Of a DNA stretch of 38,356 nt, positions 1 through 8,413 are shown piece by piece. Position 1 is the stretch's first letter, and the number at the start of each line of letters is the position of its first letter. The position numbers and the translations under genes were made by a program. Origin of the DNA: Chloroflexota bacterium (GTDB taxonomy: Bacteria; Chloroflexota; Dehalococcoidia; Lucifugimonadales; Australimonadaceae); NCBI GenBank assembly GCA_026713505.1, contig JAPOOH010000387.1:1-38356 (forward strand). The letters run 5' to 3'. The notes beneath the pieces are model-generated. The model searched no databases and was not told where the DNA came from. It worked only from the letters and a program-made list of their open reading frames with translations.

Positions 1-2392
1 CCGGGCCCCGGCCCAGCCCGCCCCGTTTGCCCCGCACGACCCGCCACGTCTGCTCGCGCCCGTCCGGACTGGCGCCCGCCTGAATGAGCACGATGGGCGT
101 GTCTTGCGAACGCACACGGTCGCTCAGTGAACGATCAAGCAGGTCGGCCAGGAGCCCGCTGTCCCTTGTGCGTGTCAGTGCGCCGAGGATACGCACTTTC
201 TCCTCGTGCAGGTCTGCGGCGTCATGGAGATTCCAGAGTGCGTCGGCGACGTCACGTCCGGACTGCTGCGACGCCAGGCCGAAAGCGGCGGCGCGCATGT
301 CCGGCACGAGCGTCTCCTCGCCACTGGCGTGCTTGCGGAAGCGCGCCAGCGCCTCGGCGAGCGTCCTCTCGTCCCCATAGCCGCCAAACTGGTTGATGAC
401 GATGCTGCGCCGCAGCGACTCCAGGTGGCCGTCGCCGGACTGAGCGTCCCATCCCACTTGCGCCGCGATGCGGGCGAACAGGGAGCGTGCGTACACGCGG
501 AATGCGTCCAGGTGCGGCGTGGAGGAGAGCAGGCCCTCCAGCCCACGCAGGTTCGCAGCCAGGTCGCCCCACACGATGGCGTCCGTTTCGCCGACGAACG
601 ATTCGGCCAACTCAAGGAACACCGTCGCGGGAAGATGGCCGGACTTCACCAGCGCGTAGGCATCGTTCTGTAGGCCGAGCCGGTCAACGGGCGGCAATGC
701 GCCCGAGGATATCGCTTCGCCGAGCCTGCGCCACTCCCCCTCGGTATACGCGACGCGGAAGAATCCGGTCTGCCCGGCATTGAGCTTCACCCACTGGTCG
801 CCCGCGCCGGCGGCAAGAAGCGCGCGCTCACCGGCCAGAACGTGCTTGGAGGGAGCTCCGTTTCCGCCGTGCGCTATCGAGACGGGGATTGGCCAGAGCG
901 CCGGGTCCGCAGCCTCGCCCAGCAGACGGTCATAGAGGAACCGCGACTGCGTCACCGCTGCTTCCGCCTTCTCCACACTACGCGCTATCTCGGTCGTCAG
1001 CACCGGATAGCCGGTCTGCTTGATCCATGCCTCCATGAGCGGGACGACCGGCACGCCGAGGCCCAGGCCCTCTTCATCCGCAGCGGTGTTGATAGCCGCC
1101 CACAGGTGCTCTCCGCGCGCGTTGCCGTACGCGTGGCCGCTCAGGTAGGTGTGCAGGCCCTTGCGAAACGTCTCGGGCCCCACATAGTCCTCCAGCATGC
1201 GGAGCACGGACCCGCCCTTGCTGTAGCTGATGGCGTCGAACAACTCGCGTATCTCCGCGGGGTCGTCCACATTCGCCTCGATGGGGTGTGAGTTGCGCAA
1301 GCCGTCCAGCCCAAGCGCGGCGTTCGTGTCGTGGGAGACGAACTGGGTCCACATCTCCCACTCCGGGTAGAGGTGGTCAACCGTCTTGTCCCCCATCCAC
1401 GAGGCGAACGACTCGTTGAGCCAGAGGTCGTCCCACCATTCCATGGTGACGAGGTCGCCGAACCACATGTGCGCCATCTCGTGCGCGACTACCTCCAATA
1501 TCCGTTGCTTGGCCTGCGGAGCGGAGTTCTGCGGGTCGTACAGGAGCGCGGTCTCGCGGTAGGTGATTGCGCCCCAGTTCTCCATCGCACCCGCCGCAAA
1601 GTCAGGCACGGCGATGTGGTCCATCTTCGCGAGTGGGTACGGGATGCCAAAGTAGTCGTTCATGTAACGGAGCGCCGCGATGCTGTTCTCCAGCGCGAAT
1701 CGGCCCAACTCCTCCTTGCCCCGCGTCGCCCAGACACGCACGAGCGTGCCGTCCTCTGCGTTGCCCTGAACGCACGCCATGTCGCCAACGACGAACGCGA
1801 GGAGATAGGTGGACATCGCTGGTGTCGGGTCAAACGTGACGGCCTTGCGCCCTTCCGCCACAGGCTCCGTCGACGCGATGGCCATGTTGGAGATGGCCTC
1901 CAATTCCTCCGGCACCACGAGTGTGACGTCGAACGATGCCTTGACCGAGGGCTCATCCCAGCAGGGGAAAGCGCGGCGCGCGTCCGTCGCCTCGAACTGC
2001 GTCGTGGCTAGGCGGCGCTCGACTCCGTCGTTGTCCAGGTAGGTGCTGCGGTAGAAGCCGCGCAACTGGTCATTCAGCACACCTGTGAAGTCCAGGCTCA
2101 GCACGGCCTGTCCCGCGGGGAGCGGAGACGGGAAGCGCAGGGTCACTCGCTCCTGCTCCTCGTCGTACTCGATGGCTTCGGCTACCGACGTGCCAGCCGC
2201 CGTCTCCACAGAGGCGCGGGAGACATCAAGCTCAGACGCGTTCAGCGTCACCCAGGTGGTAGGCGTCTCAACCGCAACCTCGATCTCTTCGTGTCCAGCG
2301 AACGTGAACAAATCGAGGTCGGGTTCCAGCGACAGGCGATAGTGTAAGGGGTGGACGTTCCCAGGCAGGCGTGTGGACGGCGTTGTGGTCAT
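1..2392 (-). CDS. pepN: M1 family zinc aminopeptidase (PepN/ERAP type), 3' truncated by window edge
   Basis: This gene encodes a zinc metallo-aminopeptidase of family M1 that removes N-terminal amino acids from peptides, probably in the cytoplasm because no signal peptide is visible. The first 797 codons are in the window and the C-terminus lies beyond base 1. The protein starts MTTTPSTRLPGNVHP. The substrate-recognition motif GAMENW is near residue 267. The zinc site HEMAH, followed by WFGDLVT and the downstream LNESFA Glu ligand, is near residues 302-325. The last visible part (VRSQDTPIVLIQ) matches the helical ERAP1-like C-terminal domain, so little is missing compared with the usual 830-870 residues. 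The ATG at 2392 has a GAGG ribosome site 8 bases upstream. It follows the E1 beta gene on the same strand after 193 bases, so it may be transcribed separately. The assignment is secure; the peptide preference is not visible. Confidence 0.95.
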   Translation of the reverse strand, partial: MTTTPSTRLPGNVHPLHYRLSLEPDLDLFTFAGHEEIEVAVETPTTWVTLNASELDVSRASVETAAGTSVAEAIEYDEEQERVTLRFPSPLPAGQAVLSLDFTGVLNDQLRGFYRSTYLDNDGVERRLATTQFEATDARRAFPCWDEPSVKASFDVTLVVPEELEAISNMAIASTEPVAEGRKAVTFDPTPAMSTYLLAFVVGDMACVQGNAEDGTLVRVWATRGKEELGRFALENSIAALRYMNDYFGIPYPLAKMDHIAVPDFAAGAMENWGAITYRETALLYDPQNSAPQAKQRILEVVAHEMAHMWFGDLVTMEWWDDLWLNESFASWMGDKTVDHLYPEWEMWTQFVSHDTNAALGLDGLRNSHPIEANVDDPAEIRELFDAISYSKGGSVLRMLEDYVGPETFRKGLHTYLSGHAYGNARGEHLWAAINTAADEEGLGLGVPVVPLMEAWIKQTGYPVLTTEIARSVEKAEAAVTQSRFLYDRLLGEAADPALWPIPVSIAHGGNGAPSKHVLAGERALLAAGAGDQWVKLNAGQTGFFRVAYTEGEWRRLGEAISSGALPPVDRLGLQNDAYALVKSGHLPATVFLELAESFVGETDAIVWGDLAANLRGLEGLLSSTPHLDAFRVYARSLFARIAAQVGWDAQSGDGHLESLRRSIVINQFGGYGDERTLAEALARFRKHASGEETLVPDMRAAAFGLASQQSGRDVADALWNLHDAADLHEEKVRILGALTRTRDSGLLADLLDRSLSDRVRSQDTPIVLIQAGASPDGREQTWRVVRGKRGGLGRGP

Positions 2393-2585
2393 GGAAAGAA
2401 CCTCATGCCCGGCGAGGTGGAAATGGAAGGGTGCCCCCCGGGGAGACTTCATCGCTAACGATCCAACGGGAAGGGGCATTCTAATCCATTCCCAGTCGGT
2501 CGAACCAGCTAGCAGGGCATCGAGCACCGCCCTACCCGACCTTCTTAGAGCGGGATCCTCGCCCTACATCCAGGTGATACCACAT

Positions 2586-3560
2586 TCAGGAGCAGATAAC
2601 TTGCGCGGCCTCGACGATGCGTTGCGCCGTCGGGGTAACGTAGTCCTCCTCCGACTGGTGGTACGGTATGGGTACGTTGGGGATGGCTACCCGCTTGATC
2701 GGGGCCCTTAAGGAGTCGAAACCTTCTTCCGCGATAGTGGCCGCAATCTCGGATGCAACGCCACAACTCTTCTGGGTCTCGTCGGCGACGACCACGCGTC
2801 CCGTCTTGGCGACGGAGCGCAGGATCGCATCCTTGTCGAGTGGCACCAGGGTCCGCGGGTCCACGACTTCAGCGCTTACTCCCTGGTCCGCCAGTGATTC
2901 CGCAGCTTCCAACGCCCGATGCACCATGATGGAGGTCGCCACGATGGTGACATCCGAGCCCTCCCGCTTCACGTCAGCCACACCGAGAGGTATGTCCCCG
3001 CTCGACGTCTCGTCGACCTCGCCCATCAACGGGTGCAACCGCTCATGGTCGATGAATATGGTGGGGTTGTCGCTGCGGACAGCCGCCTTGATGAGGCCTC
3101 GCACGTCAGCCGGGCTCCCCGGAACACATATCTCCAATCCAGGGGTGTTCCAGTACATAGCCTGGGGCGCGGTAGAGTGCTGAAGCGCACCAGCCCCCCG
3201 GATGCCGGCGCGCATGTGGAAGACGACGGGGCACGTGACCTGCCCTCGCGAGCCGTAGTAGGCCTGAGGCGCCTCGTTGGCGATCTGTGGGAACGCCTCG
3301 AATGAGAATGACCCTGTGCCGATGGCCACGATAGGCCGTAGCCCGGTGAGCGCAGCGCCCACTGCGATGCCGCAGTAGCCGAGCTCAGCGATGGGCGGGT
3401 TGGTGATGCGGTCTCCGAACTTCTCTCTCAACTGCCCCCACACCGCCGGGTCGCCGTGCAGTCCACCGAACCCCGCCCCCATCAGGACGACGGTCTCGTC
3501 CTCGGCCAGCGCCTCGAGGATGCCGATGGCCATAGCTTCCGAATAGGTCATTTCCCTCAT
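2586..3560 (-). CDS. Thiamine-dependent dehydrogenase E1 component, beta subunit (pair 1, divergent)
   Basis: This is the beta subunit of a heterotetrameric E1 of the pyruvate/acetoin/branched-chain 2-oxoacid dehydrogenase family, 324 residues, the usual length. The pyrimidine-binding domain holds PIAE with Glu59, the residue that activates thiamine diphosphate. The transketolase C-terminal domain begins near residue 200 (EGSDVTIVATS). The N-terminal GEDV motif normal in this family is replaced by GAGF at residues 28-31, and HSQSxEA is replaced by HSTAPQA, so this copy has diverged from the second beta subunit at 4619-5611. The start has a textbook AGGAGG 8 bases upstream. It follows its alpha partner after 12 bases and is the last gene of the operon. 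The family is secure; the substrate (pyruvate, acetoin or a branched 2-oxoacid) cannot be told. Confidence 0.9.
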   Translation of the reverse strand: MREMTYSEAMAIGILEALAEDETVVLMGAGFGGLHGDPAVWGQLREKFGDRITNPPIAELGYCGIAVGAALTGLRPIVAIGTGSFSFEAFPQIANEAPQAYYGSRGQVTCPVVFHMRAGIRGAGALQHSTAPQAMYWNTPGLEICVPGSPADVRGLIKAAVRSDNPTIFIDHERLHPLMGEVDETSSGDIPLGVADVKREGSDVTIVATSIMVHRALEAAESLADQGVSAEVVDPRTLVPLDKDAILRSVAKTGRVVVADETQKSCGVASEIAATIAEEGFDSLRAPIKRVAIPNVPIPYHQSEEDYVTPTAQRIVEAAQVICS

Positions 3561-3572
3561 GGTGGCTCCCTC

Positions 3573-4604
3573 CTAGGCGAAGATGTAGTCCATCGCGCTC
3601 TCAGGCGACGGGGTGGGGCTGGACAGGGCGAACTCGCGGGCTTCCTCGGCTTCCTTCCGGGTCGCGGCGTCGATCTCCTCGACCTCCTCTCTGGTCATGG
3701 CTCCTTCCTCGACGAGGCTCCTGCAGAGGAGCGAGACAGGATCCGAGTTGGTCAGCCAGTCCTGCAGGCGCGCGTCGGCCGTTCCGGGGTCCCAGGTCCA
3801 GTCCATCTGGTGCGGCCCGCCGATCAACTCCGGGAAGGAACCCCGGTTGCCCGGCCAACGAGTCATACGCGACTCGATGAAGAACGGCCCTTCCCCGGCG
3901 CGCGTTCGGTGGGCGAGTTCGGTCAGCAGCCCCGCTACCTCCCTGACGTCGCCGCCGTCGACCACGTGGGTCTCAACATTCATCGCTTTGGCAACGTCGG
4001 CCAACTGTGTTGCCGCAAACGAGGAAGACGGGTACTCGCCCTGACGGCGACCCTCTGGAAGCACGCTGTTGTTCTCGCACATCATGATGAGCGGCAGTTT
4101 CCACAGGGACGACATGTTGAGGGCCTCGTGGAACGCACCTTCTTCGAGCACGCCGTCGCCGAAGAACACCAGCGACACCTGGTCTGTCCCGCGCTTCTTG
4201 ATCGAGAACGCCGCACCGGCCGCCATCGGAACGCACCCCCCGACGATTGCGGACGTTTGGAGAACGCCCAGGTGTTTGGCGATGACGTGGAAGGTACCGC
4301 CGCGGCCTTTGTTGTAACCCGTCGTGCGGCCGATGATCTCGGCTATCACGGGGCTCGGCTCTCCTCCTCGAGCGATCACGTGACCATGGTTCCGGTGTGT
4401 TGTGAACATATAGTCGTCGGGGCCCAGGGCCATGCACGCCCCAACGCCTGAGGCCTCCTGCCCGATGTAAACGTGGTAGTGGCCTCTGATGAGGTCGTCA
4501 AAGCTCGTGGCCAGATCGATGACTTGCTCCTCGGCGCGCCGGATGAGCATCATGCGGTGCAACGCGCTCTTCAGGGTGTCAACTGACAGTTCCGAGCCGG
4601 CCAT
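3573..4604 (-). CDS. Thiamine-dependent dehydrogenase E1 component, alpha subunit (pair 1)
   Basis: This is the alpha subunit of the same E1, 343 residues. It carries the thiamine diphosphate/Mg motif as GDG at residues 149-151 followed by ENN ending at residue 179. It also carries the family signatures THRNHGHVIARG (69-80) and GRGGTFH (100-106). In the complex it binds the diphosphate end of the cofactor and decarboxylates the 2-oxo substrate. The C-terminal region (MTRWPGNRGSFPELIGG) lacks the YRLRGHYIGDP loop of the second alpha subunit, so the two alpha chains probably accept different substrates (inference). The ATG at 4604 is preceded by AAAGGAG with 7-8 bases spacing. Its stop lies 12 bases before the partner beta subunit, so the two are made together. 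Confidence 0.9.
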   Translation of the reverse strand: MAGSELSVDTLKSALHRMMLIRRAEEQVIDLATSFDDLIRGHYHVYIGQEASGVGACMALGPDDYMFTTHRNHGHVIARGGEPSPVIAEIIGRTTGYNKGRGGTFHVIAKHLGVLQTSAIVGGCVPMAAGAAFSIKKRGTDQVSLVFFGDGVLEEGAFHEALNMSSLWKLPLIMMCENNSVLPEGRRQGEYPSSSFAATQLADVAKAMNVETHVVDGGDVREVAGLLTELAHRTRAGEGPFFIESRMTRWPGNRGSFPELIGGPHQMDWTWDPGTADARLQDWLTNSDPVSLLCRSLVEEGAMTREEVEEIDAATRKEAEEAREFALSSPTPSPESAMDYIFA

Positions 4605-4618
4605 GTCCCACTCTCCTT

Positions 4619-5611
4619 TCAGGAGCCCTCTTCCTTACTGTAGCTGAGCATCCGGTGAAGCCGCGCTGCGATACCTGCCCGGTCCGGAACGAACGCTCGT
4701 TCCAACTTCGGACTCGCGGGCGGAGGGGTGTACGGCGCGCCGATACGAAGGACCGGCGCGTCAAGGTAGTCCATCGCCATCTCCTGCACGCGCGCTGCTA
4801 TCTCTGCCCCCAAGCCCCCTTGCACCACAGCCTCATGGGCCACCGCCAGCCGGTTGGTCTTGCGAACGGACTCGATGACCGTGTCGATGTCCAGTGGCAC
4901 GAGGCTGCGCAGGTCAATCACCTCTACAGAGATGCCCTTTCCGGCCAAGTCCTCGGCCGCCTCAAGGCATTCGGTCAGCATCCGTGAGTAGGATACCAAC
5001 GTGATGTCCGAACCCTCTCTCACGATGTGCGCCTTGCCCAATACGGATTCGCCCGGCTCAAGGCCATCGGGATCGTGGCGGAAGTAGAGCCCTCGATGCT
5101 CGATGAAAACGACCGGCGAATCGTCCCGGATGGATGCGCGGATCAGGCGGTTGGCGTCCGCCGCCGACCCGGGAGCCACAGCCTTGAGCCCTGGAACGTG
5201 GGCGAACCACGCTTCGAGACTCTGGGAGTGTTGCGACCCCCAACCTCCTTGAGCACCCTGCTGAACGCGGATCACCATCGGCACCGCGAGTTGCCCACCC
5301 GACATGAAGTGCACCTTCGCTGCATGGTTGACTAGCTGATTCATCGCCAGCGTTATGAAGTCCACAAACATGATTTCAACTATGGGCCGCTTGCCGGCCA
5401 CCGCGGCCCCCACGGCTATCCCCATGATCGTGTCTTCGCTGATGGGTGTATTGATGACGCGCCCGTGGCCAAACTCGTCCACGAGCCCCCGTGTGACGCC
5501 GAATGCCCCCCCCACCGCCACGTCCTCGCCGAGGATCATGACGCGAGGGTCGGCGCGCATCTCCTCAGCGATACCTTCACGAAGCGCGTCCACGAACCGC
5601 AGGTTCGCCAT
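4619..5611 (-). CDS. Thiamine-dependent dehydrogenase E1 component, beta subunit (pair 2)
   Basis: This is a canonical E1 beta subunit of 330 residues, similar to acetoin and pyruvate dehydrogenase beta chains. It keeps every expected signature: GEDV at residues 28-31, the GGAFGVT loop, TPISE with catalytic Glu59, and QHSQSLEAWFAHVPGLK. The C-terminal transketolase domain starts around EGSDITLVSYS. Two starts are possible, GTG at 5614 or ATG at 5611; ATG is given because the family begins at that point. The stop of the alpha subunit (TAG at 5616-5618) lies only a few bases away, which implies translational coupling and a 1:1 ratio. A 14-base gap separates it from the next alpha gene. The family is secure; the substrate is not resolved. 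Confidence 0.92.
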   Translation of the reverse strand: MANLRFVDALREGIAEEMRADPRVMILGEDVAVGGAFGVTRGLVDEFGHGRVINTPISEDTIMGIAVGAAVAGKRPIVEIMFVDFITLAMNQLVNHAAKVHFMSGGQLAVPMVIRVQQGAQGGWGSQHSQSLEAWFAHVPGLKAVAPGSAADANRLIRASIRDDSPVVFIEHRGLYFRHDPDGLEPGESVLGKAHIVREGSDITLVSYSRMLTECLEAAEDLAGKGISVEVIDLRSLVPLDIDTVIESVRKTNRLAVAHEAVVQGGLGAEIAARVQEMAMDYLDAPVLRIGAPYTPPPASPKLERAFVPDRAGIAARLHRMLSYSKEEGS

Positions 5612-5615
5612 CACA

Positions 5616-6587
5616 CTACCCGAACACCCGCGCCGTCATGGCGTCCATCGAGAGGTACTCGCCCCCCAAGGCGAAGCGGACGGCGTCCTCGACCCGTTCA
5701 TCCGCCTCGCGCTTGACCGTGGAAGCGGCGTCCTCGTCGAGGGCCCTTTCCGACTTGAGCTGTTTCGTCAGTCTCTCGATTGGATCCTTCTCACGCCACT
5801 CCGCGACCTCGTTGGCTTGGCGATACTGGGCAGGGTCGCCGATGTAGTGTCCGCGGAGCCGGTAGGTGAGGCACTCGACCATCGTAGGCCCTTCCCCATT
5901 CCGTGCGTGTTCGACAGCCCTGGACATCGCTTCGAGAACCTCCAACAAGTCGTTACCGTCCACTGTTCGGGCGGGGATGCCATACGGCTTGCAGTGTTCC
6001 GAAACCCGCTCGACGACCGTGTGCTCTGACATCGGAGTGAACTCGGCGTAGCCATTGTTTTCGCAGACGAGGACCACTGGGAGCTTCCACAGGGCTGCGA
6101 TGTTCAGGCTCTCGTGGAACCCACCGGTATTCGCGGCGCCGTCGCCGAAGTACACGGCCACAACCAGCCCCGCGTCCCGGTGGGCCAGGGCGGTGCCCAG
6201 GGCCAGCGGGATCGTGCCGCCCACGATGCCCGTCGCGCCCATCGCTTTGACCTCAGCAGCCACCAGGTGCATCGAGCCGCCGAGTCCCTCGCAGTAGCCG
6301 TTCGCTCTGCCGGCGAGCTCCGCCATCATCTTGTTGATGTCGGCGCCGCGCGCGATGAAATGGCCGTGGGAGCGGTGCGTTCCGTAGAGGTAGTCCCCTT
6401 CCAAGAGGGAGGTCGCAACCGCCACAGCTACCGCCTCCTGGCCGATCCCCACGTGCACGAGTCCGGCGATGTCTCCCCTGTGATAGAGATCGATGACGCG
6501 CTCTTCGAACGCCCGTATCAGCACCATGCGGCGGAGCAGATCGAGCTTGTCTTCAGTCGTGATGTCCATGGTGGAACTCAATGACAT
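5616..6587 (-). CDS. Thiamine-dependent dehydrogenase E1 component, alpha subunit (pair 2)
   Basis: This is an E1 alpha subunit of 323 residues, most like acetoin dehydrogenase AcoA and the short bacterial PdhA chains. Visible motifs are THRSHGHFIARG (70-81), GLGGSMH (101-107), GDG at 148-150 with CENN ending at 178, and the active-site loop YRLRGHYIGDP. The annotated ATG at 6587 has a GGGAGG too close to it; a second Met at codon 7 (6569) is an alternative start. It lies between the E2 gene (18-base gap) and its own beta subunit, in the E2, alpha, beta order of an aco-like operon. It would decarboxylate a 2-oxoacid, or cleave acetoin, and pass the acyl group to lipoyl-E2. Confidence 0.93.
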   Translation of the reverse strand: MSLSSTMDITTEDKLDLLRRMVLIRAFEERVIDLYHRGDIAGLVHVGIGQEAVAVAVATSLLEGDYLYGTHRSHGHFIARGADINKMMAELAGRANGYCEGLGGSMHLVAAEVKAMGATGIVGGTIPLALGTALAHRDAGLVVAVYFGDGAANTGGFHESLNIAALWKLPVVLVCENNGYAEFTPMSEHTVVERVSEHCKPYGIPARTVDGNDLLEVLEAMSRAVEHARNGEGPTMVECLTYRLRGHYIGDPAQYRQANEVAEWREKDPIERLTKQLKSERALDEDAASTVKREADERVEDAVRFALGGEYLSMDAMTARVFG

Positions 6588-6605
6588 TCCTCCCGTGCCG
6601 CTCTT

Positions 6606-7838
6606 TCATTCGAGCTCGGCCGGGTGCTCCAACACCCTCCTTATCTCAGCGGTGAACAGCGCTGCCTCGGCGCCGCTAACCGCGCGGTGGTCCGCCGACA
6701 GGGTTGCGCTCATCATCTTACGTATCTGAACCCCACCGTCGCGTGGCACCGCCGTGTCCTCCACCTCCCCGACGGCGAGCATCGCCACCTGCGGCGACAC
6801 GATGATGGCAGCGAACGCCGAGACGCCGAACATCCCGAGGTTGCTCACGGAGAATGTGCCCGTGTACTCCTCCTGGCGCAGCGACCCAGCTCTGGCACGC
6901 GCGGCGAGGTCTTTCGCAGCTGCGGCGATATCGGCCACGGACTTCCCCTCGCAAGAGGGTATCGCTGGCACTATCAGCCCCTCCTGCAAGGCGACAGCCA
7001 TACCCATGTTCACATGAGGATGCACACGGAGGTGGTCCCCCTCGAATGTTGCGTTAAACGCTGGGTGACGTTCCAGCGCGATCGAACACGCCTTCATCAG
7101 CAGGTCGTTCACGCTGACGCGCTGGTCGGCGGATAGCGGACTGTTCAGCGCGTCTCGCCAAGCCATGGCTTCTGTCATGTCCACGCGGACAGTCACATAG
7201 AAGTGCGGTGCCTCATTGAACGTGGACCGCGTCCTTCGAGCGACAGCCTGGCCCATCTTGCCGATGGGGATTCGACCATCCGGATCAGGCTGCCGGGGCG
7301 ACAGCCCTCCCTGCTCAGTCGGGGTGACAGTGGCAGCGCCAGGATCCGCTACGCGCCGTGTCTCGTCCTCTACGCCGCCGTCATGGAATGCAAGCACGTC
7401 GTCCCGGGTTACCCGGCCCAGGGGGCCCGTTCCTTCCACCAGCGACAAGTCCACCCCCAACTCCGAAGCGAGCCGACGTGCGAGGGGAGACACGAAACGC
7501 CGAGATACTGAGTCCCCGGCTGGAGATGTGGACGGTACCAACAGCCCAGGCCCGGGCGGCAACCTGGGTTCCGCTTCCGTGGCTTCCGGGACTGCCTCGC
7601 CAGGCTCGCCGATGTACGCGATGACCCCGCCTACGGGGACCGCCGTGCCTTCTACAACAAAGATGCGGAGAAGGGAACCGCTGGCAGGGGCCTCAAACTC
7701 AAAGACAGCCTTGTCCGCCTCGATCTCGGCGATCGCCTCGCCCTGGGCGACGCCATCACCCTCATGCTTCAGCCAGGAGACGACCGTCCCCTTTTCCATG
7801 TCGTACCCCATCCGGGGCATCGCGACTACTGTGGCCAT
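6606..7838 (-). CDS. Dihydrolipoamide acyltransferase E2, single lipoyl domain
   Basis: This is the core E2 of the 2-oxoacid/acetoin dehydrogenase complex, 410 residues. Domain order: lipoyl domain 1-80 with the lipoylated lysine in EADKA (Lys43); a Pro/Gly/Ser linker; peripheral subunit-binding domain about 116-150 (SPLARRLASELGVDLS); a second linker; and the acyltransferase domain about 190-410. The active-site signature normally reads HRxxDG. Here it reads HRAVSG at 384-389, so the catalytic His384 is present but the paired Asp is Ser388. The rest of the domain looks intact (NLGMFGVSAFAAII). It is the first gene of the five-gene operon and feeds both E1 pairs. No dihydrolipoyl dehydrogenase (E3) gene is in the window, so E3 must come from elsewhere. 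The ribosome site is weak. Confidence 0.93.
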   Translation of the reverse strand: MATVVAMPRMGYDMEKGTVVSWLKHEGDGVAQGEAIAEIEADKAVFEFEAPASGSLLRIFVVEGTAVPVGGVIAYIGEPGEAVPEATEAEPRLPPGPGLLVPSTSPAGDSVSRRFVSPLARRLASELGVDLSLVEGTGPLGRVTRDDVLAFHDGGVEDETRRVADPGAATVTPTEQGGLSPRQPDPDGRIPIGKMGQAVARRTRSTFNEAPHFYVTVRVDMTEAMAWRDALNSPLSADQRVSVNDLLMKACSIALERHPAFNATFEGDHLRVHPHVNMGMAVALQEGLIVPAIPSCEGKSVADIAAAAKDLAARARAGSLRQEEYTGTFSVSNLGMFGVSAFAAIIVSPQVAMLAVGEVEDTAVPRDGGVQIRKMMSATLSADHRAVSGAEAALFTAEIRRVLEHPAELE

Positions 7839-8273
7839 CGGGAGTGCCTACCCGTACCGTAATCTCCAGCGATCGGACTGGGGCCTCAGCGCACGACAAC
7901 ACAGTCTGGAACGAACTCGGCTGCTGAGGACTCGACTCACTCCTTCACAGTGGGCGCGTGCGGGACTACGCACGTCCGACCGAATGGGCCTCGTGGAGGC
8001 TGACGGAGACTGCGGGCGGGACTTCAAGTGGCGTGATCGCCCGTATTCCGTGCATCCCGCCGGGCAGGGCCGACACCTTCCTCCAGCTCGGGCAGTCTCT
8101 ACTCCGGCTAACTCGTGCGTCAAGCGCAGTCGGTCAAAGGCAGAGGCCCCGCATACAGGTCCGCCTGCCCGCGCCCGGGGCTGAGGTGATGCACTGGCGG
8201 GATGCGTCATCATTCCAGGATCGTGCTCCCCTTCACTACGGTTGAGATGGCTCTCGGCACAAGCGAATGCGGT
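7839..8273. other. Divergent intergenic region upstream of the E2 operon and thiolase operon
   Basis: These 435 bases separate the divergently transcribed E2 gene and the thiolase-like gene; with the promoter block the gap is 575 bases. The open frames here are Arg/Ser-rich in composition, have no recognisable domains, and look like chance frames in GC-rich DNA. I see no tRNA-like fold, tandem repeat or strong hairpin. A promoter for the leftward operon must lie here, but I could not find a convincing -35/-10 pair. Confidence 0.5.
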
Positions 8274-8302
8274 TTGACTCTCCTCCGACCTCAATATAGA
8301 TT
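8274..8302 (+). promoter_or_regulatory. Predicted sigma70-type promoter for the thiolase-DUF35-CoA-transferase operon
   Basis: The -35 box TTGACT (8274-8279, five of six consensus bases) is followed by 17 bases and a -10 box TAGATT (8297-8302, four of six). Transcription would begin near 8309, leaving a leader of about 105 bases before the ATG at 8414. It is the best-matching pair in the gap and faces the right way. Confidence 0.45.
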
Positions 8303-8413
8303 GCCGCCATCATCCCAAGTCTGATACTCCGGATGTCGTCGGGCTCTTTGTAGGAGTCGGACCTGGTTCCGGTATGTGTGCATCGGGCAGTGGAGCAAGC
8401 GAAGGTCTTTCCG

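Noticed and set aside
7216..8184. Plus-strand frame of 322 codons opposite the E2 gene and running into the intergenic gap
   Set aside because: It is mostly antisense to the E2 coding region, is low-complexity Ser/Arg/Pro-rich in translation, and has no family match.
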